Shown: positions 34,117-43,173, counted from the stretch's first letter. The stretch is DNA of 64,000 bases from Bradyrhizobium canariense (GCF_900105125.1 NZ_LT629750.1:496001-560000), one strand, 5' to 3'. Numbers and translations: made by a program. The notes: generated by a model from the letters alone, not told the origin.

Positions 34117-35121
34117 TTATCGGCCCGTGCTGACCAGTGCTTCAAGCTCCTTCGGCGCTTCGGCCGAGCCCCAATCCGACGCTCTCTGGTACCAGGTCCG
34201 TGCGCGCGCAACATCCTGCAAGGAGGGGTTGGCGCCGACCTGGTTGATCACGATCGGGTCGAAGGTCGCAGCCAGAGCAAATGCCGCCCGTGCGTCATGC
34301 GCTTCGGCTGCACGCTGAAACAGCAGGCGCGCGGCCGCAAAGTCACCATTGGTCGCCAGTTCCTCGCCGCGCTTGATGAGGGCTGCGATCTCGGCTGGGG
34401 GGAGTTGCCGCACCGGATTTTGTGGCGCGGCAGTGGAGGCGGTGGGCAATTCGGCCATTGCCGTCTGAACTTTTGCAGCCGCATCGGGAACGACAGCCGT
34501 CGTCAATGGCGGGCTTGCCGGAACAACGCTCGGAACGACCGCTGCGCTCGGCGTCGGTGTCGGTGCCGTGACGTTGGCGCTGGGCGGTGCCGGTTCGCTG
34601 ATGGCGCTCGCATCGTCCCGGGCGACGATGGCCGGCGTCATCTGCCTTTGAGAAATTGGACTAACGGTGGTTTTTACCGATTGAAGAAATGCAGACAGGT
34701 ACGAGGCGCCGCCACCGTCAGCAGGGCGCGCCAGGTCTCGCGACGCCGGAACCATAATGACGAAAAAAGACGCCACGCCGGCGGCCACGCAGATGGCGGC
34801 GGTAAACCGCGCCGCGACGCCGAACACGGCGGGTTTTCCGGTCCGCTCGCGTGGGAAAACTTCTGCCTCATAGGCGGGCAAGAACTCGTGCGCGGAGACG
34901 GGCTCTTGCGGCCGTCGCAGGGCTTCCGCCACGGCGCGCTCCAGTTCCGCGGCATCGTGAACACGCCGCCAGCTCCCAAAATCTGCTCGCCTTGCCCGCT
35001 CTTCTTCTTCGGACAACGGCTGGGTGGCTGGAAAGTCGTCGGGACGCGCACGTAACCAGCGCGGCGCATAGTATTGCGGATTATTGGGATCAAGATCTTC
35101 TGGCGGATCCAGGGTACTCAT
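34117..35121 (-). CDS. Membrane protein with Sel1-type repeat
   Basis: 334 residues from ATG 35121 (AGGAG 7 nt upstream). An acidic/polar cytoplasmic N-terminus of about 105 residues (NPQYYAPRWLRARPDD), one span near 107-127 (FTAAICVAAGVASFFVIMVP), a Pro/Ala/Val/Thr-rich linker of about 110 residues, and a C-terminal Sel1-like unit (AAEIAALIKRGEELATNGDF, AARLLFQRAAEAHDARAAF, ARTWYQRASDWGSAEAPKEL). The Sel1 part would lie in the periplasm and bind another protein. Partner unknown. Confidence 0.85.
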   Translation of the reverse strand: MSTLDPPEDLDPNNPQYYAPRWLRARPDDFPATQPLSEEEERARRADFGSWRRVHDAAELERAVAEALRRPQEPVSAHEFLPAYEAEVFPRERTGKPAVFGVAARFTAAICVAAGVASFFVIMVPASRDLARPADGGGASYLSAFLQSVKTTVSPISQRQMTPAIVARDDASAISEPAPPSANVTAPTPTPSAAVVPSVVPASPPLTTAVVPDAAAKVQTAMAELPTASTAAPQNPVRQLPPAEIAALIKRGEELATNGDFAAARLLFQRAAEAHDARAAFALAATFDPIVINQVGANPSLQDVARARTWYQRASDWGSAEAPKELEALVSTGR

Positions 35122-35716
35122 ATGCAACTCCTACAACACTCGGCCGTTACGCAGCGGAGGCCGATCAACTCTGCAATCAAGGAAGCTGTGGACTTGGTCT
35201 GGGTAGGCGGGGGGAGAGAGCTGCGCGGCAGCTAGACGCTTCAAATGGCAGGGATATCTGACGTCGGGTTGAACTGGTAGTGGGGCCAAAGCGTCGCGAC
35301 GGTTGAATCGAGCAAGCACTGCACAATACAACCGGCCTAGGCCCGCGAGAAATATCTCGCAGCCGCCCTGTCCATAGCCCTTCCATCGCCTACGTCCCCA
35401 TCGGCAAAGGTCGCGACCGATTAAGTAATCAGCCGATAACTAGACTTGCAACTGGAAGGTGCACGCCATTGTGGCCGAAATTAGACTAAAGTTCCGCGGC
35501 CGCCGACCGCCGGAACCTGGAAGGACGTCGAAGCGTTGCGTTGCATTTTTTTGACATCGCAGTGGCCCTGCGGCAATCGGCCCTTCACGGGAACCGCGCA
35601 CGTGACGCGGCGAGCTCAAAAGCATTGTGCTGCAGGGCTAACCGAGTGCCACGCGTTGTTCGCTTGGTGGATGAACGTGACCGTTGTCCGGGGCGCCTGA
35701 CCGAACCGCAATATTA
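35122..35716. other. Long intergenic region before minC
   Basis: About 600 bp between the divergent Sel1 gene and the min operon. I see no credible gene. It contains a GC-rich hairpin (GTTCCG...CGGAAC around 35491-35516) and small imperfect palindromes. The AT-rich end next to minC carries the CtrA box listed separately. Confidence 0.4.
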
Positions 35717-35732
35717 TTAACGGTTCGTTAAC
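35717..35732. promoter_or_regulatory. CtrA-type binding site upstream of minC
   Basis: TTAA (35717-35720), seven bases, TTAAC (35728-35732): a perfect full CtrA box 56 bp before the minC start. A second TTAA pair with only four bases between (35749-35760) lies closer to the gene. From memory, CtrA has been reported to control min genes in Sinorhizobium meliloti, which agrees with this position. Confidence 0.7.
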
Positions 35733-35787
35733 CAAGATCGCCCAATCCTTAACGAATTAACCAATTCGGGACAGCGAGTCGGCGGTC

Positions 35788-36471
35788 ATGAGCGCAAAGG
35801 CGGAGCCACAACGTCAGCTACTACGCTTTCACGGCCGGTCTTTTGTCGCCTTTGTGTTTTCGCCGGTCGTGCCGATCATGGGCTGGCTTGAGGAATTGGA
35901 CACGACGCTGACGCGTTCGCCGGGATTTTTCACCGGCCGGCCGGTGGTGCTCGATCTCTCGGCGGTCGAGCTCAGCCAATCCGCCATTGCTCACCTGATC
36001 TCCAGTCTTCAAGAGCGGAATATCCGCGTTCTCGGCGTCGAGGGCGTGAACGAAGGTCAACTCGATTCAAGCATGCCGCCGGTGCTGACGGGCGGACGCC
36101 ATTGTTCGATCGAGGACAGCAAGCCGAAAACCAAAGCGCACCCGGCGTCGCTGCTGCTCGAGAGCCCGGTCCGGTCGGGACAGTCCATCGTGTTTACCGA
36201 AGGCGACGTAACCGTGTTGGGCTCGGTCGGATCAGGCGCCGAGATCGTCGCGGGCGGCTCGATCCATGTTTACGGGACGCTTCGCGGCCGCGCCATGGCC
36301 GGCGTCAACGGCAACTCAACGGCGCGAATTTACTGCCAGAAGATCGAAGCAGAGCTGCTTGCGATCGACGGGTACTACCAGACCGCGGACGAAATCGACG
36401 CCGCGCTACGAAATCAGCCAGCTCAAGCCTGGCTTGACGGCAACGTCATGAAAATCACACCGCTGAACTAA
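35788..36471 (+). CDS. minC: Septum site-determining protein MinC
   Basis: 227 residues. The N-terminal half is the FtsZ-inhibiting domain (LRFHGRSFVAFVFSPV, GFFTGRPVVLDLSAVELS). The C-terminal half is the beta-helix dimer domain that binds MinD (SGQSIVFTEGDVTVLGSVGSG, AEIVAGGSIHVYGTLRGRAMAG, ARIYCQKIEAELLAIDGYY). Blocks Z-ring formation away from midcell. First gene of minCDE, 18 bp before minD. Confidence 0.96.
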   Translation: MSAKAEPQRQLLRFHGRSFVAFVFSPVVPIMGWLEELDTTLTRSPGFFTGRPVVLDLSAVELSQSAIAHLISSLQERNIRVLGVEGVNEGQLDSSMPPVLTGGRHCSIEDSKPKTKAHPASLLLESPVRSGQSIVFTEGDVTVLGSVGSGAEIVAGGSIHVYGTLRGRAMAGVNGNSTARIYCQKIEAELLAIDGYYQTADEIDAALRNQPAQAWLDGNVMKITPLN

Positions 36472-36489
36472 GCGGCGAAGGAGGATAGT

Positions 36490-37305
36490 ATGGCCAAAGT
36501 CTTGGTGGTGACGTCAGGCAAAGGCGGCGTTGGAAAGACCACTTCAACCGCTGCACTCGGTGCGGCGCTCGCCCAAAGCGGGGAACGAGTCGTTGTCGTG
36601 GACTTCGACGTCGGGCTGCGCAACCTCGATTTGGTCATGGGCGCAGAGCGACGGGTGGTGTTCGACCTCATCAACGTGGTGCAGGGGGTTGCGAAGCTTT
36701 CGCAGGCCCTGATCCGGGACAAGCGCCTCGAGAATCTGTGGCTGCTGCCCGCATCGCAAACCAGAGACAAGGATGCCCTGACCGACGAGGGGGTCCGGCG
36801 CATCATCGCGGATCTGCGAACCAAATTCGATTGGATCCTCTGCGACAGCCCCGCGGGCATCGAGCGAGGGGCGACACTTGCGATGCGGTATGCCGACGAA
36901 GCGGTTATCGTGACCAATCCCGAAGTATCGTCGGTGAGGGATTCCGACCGGATCATCGGGATGCTCGACTCGAAAACCGTCAAGGCGGAGAAGGGCGAGC
37001 AGGTGAAGAAGCACGTCTTGATCACCCGCTATGATACGGCCCGTGCATCGCGTGGAGAGATGCTCAGCATCGATGATATTCTCGAAATCCTCGCTACCCC
37101 GCTTCTGGGCATCATTCCGGAAAGCCAGGATGTGCTGAAGGCATCAAATGTGGGCTCGCCCGTCACCCTCAACAACGCTGCCAGCGCGCCGGCCCGGGCG
37201 TATATCGATGCCGCCCGGCGTCTGAACGGGGAGACTATTGCCATGATAGTGCCGAGCGAGCGCAAGGGCTTCATGGATCGCTTGCTTGGACGGAGGGCCG
37301 CATGA
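36490..37305 (+). CDS. minD: Septum site-determining ATPase MinD
   Basis: 271 residues. Deviant Walker A motif GKGGVGKTT at 10-18 with the signature Lys11, switch and [15 protein letters not shown], and a C-terminal amphipathic membrane-targeting helix ([14 protein letters not shown]). Recruits MinC to the membrane in its ATP form and is released by MinE. Its stop overlaps the minE start (ATGA). Confidence 0.97.
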   Translation: MAKVLVVTSGKGGVGKTTSTAALGAALAQSGERVVVVDFDVGLRNLDLVMGAERRVVFDLINVVQGVAKLSQALIRDKRLENLWLLPASQTRDKDALTDEGVRRIIADLRTKFDWILCDSPAGIERGATLAMRYADEAVIVTNPEVSSVRDSDRIIGMLDSKTVKAEKGEQVKKHVLITRYDTARASRGEMLSIDDILEILATPLLGIIPESQDVLKASNVGSPVTLNNAASAPARAYIDAARRLNGETIAMIVPSERKGFMDRLLGRRAA

Positions 37306-37595
37306 GCATGAACCTGTTGCGGCTCCTCGGCCGCCGCACCGGGTCCGCGCCTGTCGCGCGGGAACGGTTGCAGATCCTGCTGGCGCATGAACGAGGAATG
37401 CGCGGCCAGCCGGATCTGGTGGGGATTCTGCGGGAAGAGATCCTTGCCGTGGTCTCGCGGCATGTCATGCTCGATCCGGAAAAGGTTCATGTCAAAATGG
37501 ACCGCGGCAAAAGCGTATCGACGCTTGAGGTCGATATCGAACTGCCGAACGGATTTGATCAACGGACGCGATTGCCGGCGAATGCACTTGCCTAG
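37302..37595 (+). CDS. minE: Cell division topological specificity factor MinE
   Basis: 97 residues. N-terminal membrane/MinD-binding region ([13 protein letters not shown]) and the dimerising beta domain ([41 protein letters not shown]). Stimulates MinD ATPase and confines division inhibition to the poles. ATG 37302 overlaps the minD stop. The start at 37302 has Met-Ser-Met; the third codon could also start. Confidence 0.96.
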   Translation: MSMNLLRLLGRRTGSAPVARERLQILLAHERGMRGQPDLVGILREEILAVVSRHVMLDPEKVHVKMDRGKSVSTLEVDIELPNGFDQRTRLPANALA

Positions 37596-37646
37596 CTTCT
37601 AGGAGGCTGTCGGACGTGACGCTTCGCGAGGTCGTTTGCAGCGCAG

Positions 37647-38844
37647 CTACTTGACGGGCTGGTAATTGGTGAACAGGTCAACCGCGCTCTGAGGCGCATT
37701 GTCGTCGAAGAACAGCTTGAGGTTCCGGTCCGACTCCGCAGCAGTGGACGCGCTACGGGGAAAGAGGTCCTTTTCATATGCGATAAGCGCGGCCTCAACA
37801 TCACCGGGGTTGGCGGCGATGGCCTTCCCGAGTTCAGCGCCATCGTACATGGCGAGGTTGGCCCCTTCGCCAGCGAACGGCGACATCAGGTGCGCGGCAT
37901 CGCCGAGCAGTGTCACCCCAGGTACGCGGTCCCATCTGTGCTCGACCGGGAGCGCATGGATAGGGCGAGGCACAGGGTCGGTCTCACTTTTGGTGATGAG
38001 TGCTGTCAACTCCGGAGCCCAGCCGTCGAATTCCGCGGCGACGCGGGCCAACGCCGTCACCGGGTTGGAGAAGTCGATGCGGGCCATCCAGTCCTCCGGC
38101 TTGTTCAACGCCGCGTAGGCATGCAGCGCGCCATTGGCCTCGCGGTGCGCGAGGATGCCTTTGCCCGGCGCAATCGCCATCAGCGTGCAACCGCCAACCG
38201 CTTCCGCGCTCGCCTTGTAACGGGTGTCGCTATCAAACAGGTAGGTCTCGATGAATGACGTGCCGACATAGGCCGGTTTTGCCTCGGAAAGAAGTGGACG
38301 AACTTTGGACCAGGCGCCGTCCGCGCCGACGAGAAGGTCGGTCGTCACTGTCGAACCGTCATCGAAGGTCAGCGCGTGCCGCCCGCCGCCGAGCGGAGAC
38401 ACCGCTGTGACCTTGTGCCCCCAGCAAATCGTGTCGGCAGGAAGTGAGTCGAGCAGAATCCGGCGAAGGTCTCCTCGGTGTACCTCAGGTCGGCCGCCGT
38501 TGCCCTTGTCGGGCTCGTCAAGCAGGACGTTGCCGTCCTTGTCGAGTACCCGCTGCGCCTCAGCGCCAGCGAGGATGATCCCGAGGAACTCTTCGAAGAG
38601 TCCCGCTGCCTTGAGTGCGAGCTGCCCATTGTATTCGTGAATATCGAGCAAGCCCCCCTGCGCGCGCGCTCGCCGAGGTTTCCGCTTCGTAGATTGTCGC
38701 TGCAATACCGTTGATGTGGAGGACGCGGGCAAGTGTCAGGCTACCAAGCCCGGCACCGATGATCGCGATTGGAGTATTTATCCTGATTCCTTCGTGGTCC
38801 GAGGCCGCCACCGGGAACTCGCGGAGAGGGTTATGGAACGTCAT
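37647..38844 (-). pseudogene. TetX-like FAD monooxygenase, frameshifted
   Basis: Two minus-strand frames together make one protein of the TetX-type flavin monooxygenase family. The N-terminal frame (start about 38844) has the FAD-binding [17 protein letters not shown] and [12 protein letters not shown]. The other frame continues with [56 protein letters not shown] and ends in FTNYQPVK. The break lies in 38653-38668, inside a run of CG dinucleotides next to six C residues; loss of one CG unit would explain it. The frame after the break is intact for over 320 codons, so the event is recent, a slippage site, or a sequencing error. If whole, it would hydroxylate an aromatic or tetracycline-like substrate. 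Divergent from a TetR regulator. Confidence 0.85.
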
Positions 38845-38870
38845 TCCATACGGCTTGGAACGGCGTTCCA
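38832..38870. promoter_or_regulatory. Two tandem operator palindromes between tetX-like and tetR genes
   Basis: TATGGAA-N5-TTCCATA at 38832-38850 and TGGAA-N5-TTCCATA at 38856-38872. Their centres are 22 bp apart, two helical turns. Both lie in the 44-bp space between the divergent start codons; the first overlaps the presumed monooxygenase ATG. They fit binding of two TetR-family dimers, giving autoregulation and repression of the monooxygenase. Confidence 0.75.
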
Positions 38871-38888
38871 TATATGTCAAGATGAAGC

Positions 38889-39596
38889 ATGGTCAAAAAA
38901 TCACTCAAAAAATCACATGCCACGCGACGACGGGAGGAAGCGCTCTCGCGGGATCGCATTATTGAAGCGGCGATCGCGATCCTGGACAGCAGTGGAGAGG
39001 ACGGTCTGACATTCCGCACCCTGTCCGAACGGCTCGCCACGGGCCCTGGTGCTATTTATTGGCACATCGCCAACAAGAGCGAGCTGCTGACCGCCGCCTG
39101 CGACGCTATCGTCGCCCGCACGATGAACGCGCCCTTGGTCGGCGCGACGCCGGAGGCAACCATTCGCGCCCTCGCGCTGGGCATGTTCGACGCGATCGAC
39201 GCGCATCCGTGGGTTGGCTCGGCACTCACACGTGCCCCCGGACAGTTGCCCATGGTGCGGATTCTCGAAGCCATAGCCCAGCAGGTTCGCGCGCTTGGCG
39301 TGCCGGACCAAGAACAGTGGGCAACGGTGGGGGCGTTGCTGAACTACATCCTTGGCGTCGGTGGGCAGAACGCGGCCAACGGGCAACTCGCCCGGACGCG
39401 AGGCGTCGACAGATCCGACTTCCTGGAGGCGGTGTCGACCGCCTGGTCTCAGCTCGATCCGGATCAGTACCCGTTCACACGCAGCGTAGCCGGACAGTTG
39501 CGCGCGCACGACGACCGAATGGATTTTCTCGCCGGGATCGATCTCATCCTCAGAGGTATCAGGGGTTTGCGGACCGATCGCATCGATCTGGTGTAG
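38889..39596 (+). CDS. TetR-family transcriptional regulator
   Basis: 235 residues. The helix-turn-helix lies at about 20-65 ([41 protein letters not shown]). The remainder matches the TetR C-terminal ligand/dimerisation domain ([40 protein letters not shown]), like repressors of drug resistance genes. It should repress itself and the divergent monooxygenase through the two palindromes between them; the inducer is unknown. Confidence 0.92.
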   Translation: MVKKSLKKSHATRRREEALSRDRIIEAAIAILDSSGEDGLTFRTLSERLATGPGAIYWHIANKSELLTAACDAIVARTMNAPLVGATPEATIRALALGMFDAIDAHPWVGSALTRAPGQLPMVRILEAIAQQVRALGVPDQEQWATVGALLNYILGVGGQNAANGQLARTRGVDRSDFLEAVSTAWSQLDPDQYPFTRSVAGQLRAHDDRMDFLAGIDLILRGIRGLRTDRIDLV

Positions 39597-39772
39597 GTGC
39601 CTCAATACGCGTCCGCAACGCGTTCAAGACAAGAGAAAACGCGGGCGACGGCTGGGCGCCGGCTCGGGTCGTACAACTGGTCGCCAGAGAGCCTGTTCGG
39701 CGCTGACCACATCGGAAACGAGAAATCCTTCGGGGGCTGGGTGCTTTTAATTTGAGCGGGGCTTTGTGCGTG

Positions 39773-39949
39773 TCACGGTCCCTCAGGTATCTCGATCGCG
39801 CCGGCCCTCGTTACCGCTGCGGCGGTGATCATCCCGCTGCCACGCTGGTGATTGGACGGTCCAAAGTCGCCGAAAAGGATAATGCCCTGACCCACGACCG
39901 CGACAATCAGGGCTACGATCACGGGTATGAATGAGCTGTTCCGATGCAT
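39773..39949 (-). CDS. 58-residue membrane protein, related to the next gene upstream
   Basis: Starts at ATG 39949 (MHRNSSFIPVIVALI). One span (FIPVIVALIVAVVGQGIILF), then FGDFGPSNHQRGSGMITAAA and VTRAGAIEIPEGP. Its tail pattern G-x-GMITAAxVxRAGA is shared with the gene at 40076-40303, so the two are tandem paralogues. No strong ribosome-binding site. Function unknown. Confidence 0.65.
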   Translation of the reverse strand: MHRNSSFIPVIVALIVAVVGQGIILFGDFGPSNHQRGSGMITAAAVTRAGAIEIPEGP

Positions 39950-40075
39950 GTGCGTGAACTCTGTTACCTCACTGCAGCTGAGGTAGTGTGCATTGCGGAA
40001 TTCGACCATCACGCAGCGTTCACAATGTCGCGCGTTGCGGTGCCCGCAAGCCGCGAAATCTATTTGCGAAATTTA

Positions 40076-40303
40076 TTAAGGTGTCCTGGCCGACATGGTT
40101 TGTGGTGCGGCCACGTGAGGTGCCGGCTCTGACGGAGTTGCGACCGCGCCAGCTCTCGACACCACCGACGCCGTGATCATCCCGTCGGCGCCTTGCGAAT
40201 TACCGTCAGTTCGGAAGTCCATCAGAAAGATGGCAACGACACCGGCCGCCGCGATCAGCGCGGCAATGGCCATCGGGACGAGATCATTTCTGTTGTTGTT
40301 CAT
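40076..40303 (-). CDS. 75-residue membrane protein, tandem paralogue
   Basis: Starts at ATG 40303 (MNNNRNDLVPMAI). One span (LVPMAIAALIAAAGVVAIFL), then MDFRTDGNSQGADGMITASV and VSRAGAVATP, and a Pro/Ala/Thr tail. Shares N-terminal layout and the GMITAxxVxRAGA motif with the 58-residue protein 126 bp downstream. Orientation of the tail is not known. Function unknown. Confidence 0.65.
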   Translation of the reverse strand: MNNNRNDLVPMAIAALIAAAGVVAIFLMDFRTDGNSQGADGMITASVVSRAGAVATPSEPAPHVAAPQTMSARTP

Positions 40304-40569
40304 GGGGGCCAATCCGTTGCCCGGATTACCGGGGAGGATCGTATCGGCCGCCAAAGGTTAACTTTTTCCTACTTTCGGAGGGGCACCGAAGTGTTCCACA
40401 GGGAATTGACAGAGAGCGGATGCCTGACGTGGCGGGACCGGCTGTTGCCGCCCAGCAACTAAATTTTTGTTCCTGCCACGGAACCGGCGTATTTCCATTT
40501 ACGTCAGGCGCAAGGTGGCTTTAGCTTTTCGTTACCGGGCGGGGGCGAATTTCATAAACAATCAATTTT
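40304..40569. other. Intergenic region, no gene seen
   Basis: Upstream side of the 75-residue protein. It should hold its promoter. A short plus-strand frame from 40421 contains a CSCH-like sequence by chance and has no other support. Nothing else is seen before the hairpin at 40570. Confidence 0.35.
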
Positions 40570-40622
40570 CTAACCCGGTGAGCCGCAGCGCGAAAATGCC
40601 TGCGGCTTTTTCGTTGGGTTAG
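40570..40622 (+). terminator. Two-stem terminator-like structure without an obvious gene
   Basis: Inner stem AGCCGCAG (40581-40588) pairs with CTGCGGCT (40600-40607) and is followed by TTTT. An outer stem CTAACCC (40570-40576) pairs with GGGTTAG (40616-40622). Inner stem plus T run would end a plus-strand transcript, but no plus-strand gene lies just upstream, so a small RNA from 40360-40610 is possible. Confidence 0.5.
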
Positions 40623-40653
40623 ATGCGATGATGCAAAATCAGCAGGATGAGCT

Positions 40654-40848
40654 TCAGCGCACCTGCTGACCGAAACCCTGCCTGATGACCTCTGCATTTT
40701 CATGAACCACCTTATTGGCAAGACCGATGAAGATCGGAATGGCCACGATCAACAACAAGCCCATTACCACGCGCGGGCGACTGAGACGCCGCTTCGGGCG
40801 CTTGAGGTGATGTACGTTTGATCGGCTGGTGTTCTTTTCAGTTTCCAT
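40654..40848 (-). CDS. Possible 64-residue membrane protein
   Basis: A very basic N-terminus (HHLKRPKRRLSRPRV) precedes one strong span (VMGLLLIVAIPIFIGLANKV) and a polar tail. The charge pattern predicts the N-terminus in the cytoplasm. There is no clear ribosome-binding site and I do not recognise the sequence. Confidence 0.5.
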   Translation of the reverse strand: METEKNTSRSNVHHLKRPKRRLSRPRVVMGLLLIVAIPIFIGLANKVVHENAEVIRQGFGQQVR

Positions 40849-40973
40849 TCGGTTGCCAATAGCACGTCTTACGTTCCTTCAGCGGGAATAAGTCTTGAAC
40901 CTTCCGCGCAACGCCAGTCTGATTGGCGGCTCCGACGGGGCTGCGGCGACGCGGGCATTGCCGGCTAAACAGC

Positions 40974-41048
40974 TGGTGCCGGTTGAGAGGATTGAACTCC
41001 CGACCTTCGGTTTACAAAACCGCTGCTCTACCGCTGAGCTAAACCGGC
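40974..41048 (-). tRNA. tRNA-Thr (anticodon TGT)
   Basis: 75 nt including an encoded CCA. Acceptor GCCGGTT pairs with AACCGGC; D arm GCTC-AGCGGTA-GAGC; anticodon loop TTTGTAA (TGT); T arm GGGAGTTCAATCCTC. The genes thrS and tRNA-Thr are in the same window but 36 kb apart. Confidence 0.96.
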
Positions 41049-41259
41049 CAACAAAACCATCTCGATATCAGTCGATATCTGGAGAAGTTCTGTCACTTTG
41101 CTGTCTCCTGCGATCGCTACCGACCGCAAGATGCGCCGTCAAATACCAGAGTTGCTTGCCAAGGGCTACAGGCACGAAACGCGCCCCGAAGGCATGTCCT
41201 TGATGGCGCGGGATGCTACATTCCGCCGGCGGAATCAAGGGTGGTTGAGGAGATGCAAG

Positions 41260-41547
41260 ATGATCGGCAGGCTGGTTTTCGTTGCCGTCCTGTCGCTGCC
41301 TGTCATCTCCGGACTAACCGGCGCCCGCGCCGCGGATCCGGCGTTTTGCAAGCAATATGCCCGGGCCGCACTCGTGCAGGTGCGCGGGGCATTGGAAAAC
41401 TCCCGCTGCGGCGCAGGCTTGCAGGGAGCGCGCTGGTCGACCGAGTTTCCGGTCCATTACGAGTGGTGCCTTGGTGCGTCGCTTGACGCCACCGGCGCCG
41501 AAAGGGATGCGCGCACACAGTATCTGAAGACCTGCGCTGGTCGATGA
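41260..41547 (+). CDS. Small exported cysteine-containing protein
   Basis: 95 residues. Signal peptide MIGRLVFVAVLSLPVISGLT up to GARA-A; mature part with four cysteines (PAFCKQY, NSRCGAG, YEWCLGA, LKTCAGR) that could make two disulfides. The GAGGAG before ATG 41260 is good. Resembles short periplasmic proteins of unknown function. A two-way terminator follows 28 bp downstream. Confidence 0.75.
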   Translation: MIGRLVFVAVLSLPVISGLTGARAADPAFCKQYARAALVQVRGALENSRCGAGLQGARWSTEFPVHYEWCLGASLDATGAERDARTQYLKTCAGR

Positions 41548-41575
41548 TCCCATACGCGGACACGGACTGGACATG

Positions 41576-41603
41576 AAAAAAAGGCGGCCGGAGCCGCCTT
41601 TTT
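41576..41603. terminator. Bidirectional terminator
   Basis: A7, GGCGGC, loop CGGA, GCCGCC, T5. It can end both the plus-strand exported protein gene and the converging Asn/Trp-rich gene. Confidence 0.88.
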
Positions 41604-41657
41604 CATTTTCGCCTTCGTGATATCCAAGCTCACTCGGAAGGCTAATTCGCCGATGAC

Positions 41658-42209
41658 TTACTGGCAGGGGTGCCTGCGGCCGTCTTCGCCCTTGAACCAC
41701 GTCCCGGGCTGACAGACGAAGCCGTTGCGCTGGGCGTAGGTCTGGTTATTCCAGCCGTTATTGTCCCAGCCATTGTTGTAGCCGTTGTTATAATAGGCAT
41801 AGGAGTCACGGTGGAACGGCGCTGTGGCAATCGCGCCGGCCGTACCCACCGCGGCATCGGCTGTGGCTGCTGCGCCCCCGACCACGCCGGCTGCGACATC
41901 GCCCGGCGCGAAGCCTGAATCATGGCGGCGGTTCCAACCGTTATCGTTCCAGGAATCGTGCCAGCCGTTGTTCCAGCCATTGTTGTTCCAGCCGTTATTA
42001 TTCCAATCGTTCTGACTGGTCCGGTAGGCGGAGCGGCGCTGGTAGTCTCCGGTGTAGGGGTTGCCGGGGCCCGTATTCTGGCAATTGGCGTTCGGGTAGA
42101 ACTGCGCGCACTTGCCGGGGTTGGTAATCACCTGCTGCGCCATTACCGGGCTCGCCAGTGCCGATGAAAGAACCACGGCGGCGGCGCCGAGAAGTTTGAG
42201 CTTTGTCAT
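41658..42209 (-). CDS. Exported Asn/Trp/Gly-rich repeat protein
   Basis: 183 residues. Signal peptide up to SPVMA-Q, then a Cys-containing start (GKCAQFYPNANCQNTGPGNP), a block of NNGW repeats (positions about 70-92), a glycine/alanine-rich hydrophobic segment (DVAAGVVGGAAATADAAVG), a second block (YNNGYNNGWDNNGWNN) and a final Cys pair (GFVCQPGTWF...HPCQ). GGAG lies before the ATG. Probably secreted or surface-associated; low-complexity repeats suggest a structural or adhesive role, which is inference. Confidence 0.8.
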   Translation of the reverse strand: MTKLKLLGAAAVVLSSALASPVMAQQVITNPGKCAQFYPNANCQNTGPGNPYTGDYQRRSAYRTSQNDWNNNGWNNNGWNNGWHDSWNDNGWNRRHDSGFAPGDVAAGVVGGAAATADAAVGTAGAIATAPFHRDSYAYYNNGYNNGWDNNGWNNQTYAQRNGFVCQPGTWFKGEDGRRHPCQ

Positions 42210-42629
42210 GAGCTTTCTCCGTTGTGCTGAGGCACGAGGCTAAGCGCGGTTCGGATCGCCATTTTGAGAGGTGTGCCGATTTTTCCGCGCAAGGTTTGTT
42301 GAAGCCGACGTCAGGTTGCGCAAACGTCGCCGAAGCAGAACCGGCTGCGACAACGGAGGTTCCGAATTCGTTTTTCGCGATGTTCAAACCGACGTGAAGT
42401 TCCATCTCCGCCGATGACCAAGAGGGTTTGCTGAGCGCATGAGGCCGGCGCTGTCGCGGCCAGGCGTTGGCGTAAACGTCGCGGCCGTTAACGTTTCGAT
42501 AGCGCGATCAGTGGCAATTGAGCGAGCGCCGAAGCTTGCACATTAGGCTTACCGGCGGTTTCGGCCGCAGCCTTAACCCTTCGGTTCGGACCTTGGGCTA
42601 GGCTGCCTGACAAATCGGGACTTCAAGCA
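42210..42629. other. Divergent intergenic region
   Basis: 420 bp between the Asn/Trp-rich gene and the next exported protein gene. It must hold both promoters. I see no RNA gene, no credible small frame and no strong inverted repeat. Confidence 0.4.
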
Positions 42630-43136
42630 ATGCGCGCTGGACTCGCACTGGCCATTCTGATCGTAACGGCGCTGCCGGCTTGCGCCAGCGAGGGGTTCAA
42701 CATCGTCATTCCCGGCCGTCCCGGCGTTCCCATCATCATCAATGGCGTCGACGCATCCTATGCGGTCGTCGAAGGCGAATGGGGACTGGGCAAGGGCAAC
42801 CCCATGCAGCCCACCGTCTATGGTGGTCGTCCCGTCGAGCCCGAGCCGCCTGTCGGTCACTATTATCCGACGCTTGGCCGCACGCCGGGCTATGGGCGTC
42901 TTGAAATCGATCCGCCGTCGAACCGTACCCTGCCGAAACCGGCGGAGAGCTATCATCAATCCTGGTCCGCGCAGTCAGCTCCGCCGCCGAAGACGCAGCC
43001 TGAGGTGCCGTTTTATCCGCCGCAGGTGATCGTGGCGCCACCGAACGGTGGGGCAGGCACGATGCGGGAGCCCGAACGTCAACGCGGCGAACCTCAACCA
43101 CAGCCGCTAGAAAGGCCGCGGAAGCTTCCGAAGTAA
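42630..43136 (+). CDS. Exported proline-rich protein
   Basis: 168 residues. Signal peptide MRAGLALAILIVTALPACA, then a short conserved-looking beta segment (GFNIVIPGRPGVPIIINGVD, SYAVVEGEWGLGKGNP) and a long Pro/Glu/Gln-rich tail ending RPRKLPK. Periplasmic or cell-wall associated. Function unknown. The next gene starts 38 bp later with its own ribosome-binding site and encodes another exported low-complexity protein, so they may share a transcript. Confidence 0.78.
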   Translation: MRAGLALAILIVTALPACASEGFNIVIPGRPGVPIIINGVDASYAVVEGEWGLGKGNPMQPTVYGGRPVEPEPPVGHYYPTLGRTPGYGRLEIDPPSNRTLPKPAESYHQSWSAQSAPPPKTQPEVPFYPPQVIVAPPNGGAGTMREPERQRGEPQPQPLERPRKLPK

Positions 43137-43173
43137 ATCGACCACAACAAAAAAACATCGACAGGAGAGAGTA

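Noticed and set aside
40421..40525. Short plus-strand frame with a CSCH heme-like motif
   Set aside because: 34 codons, no signal peptide, no ribosome-binding site; a chance CxxCH.
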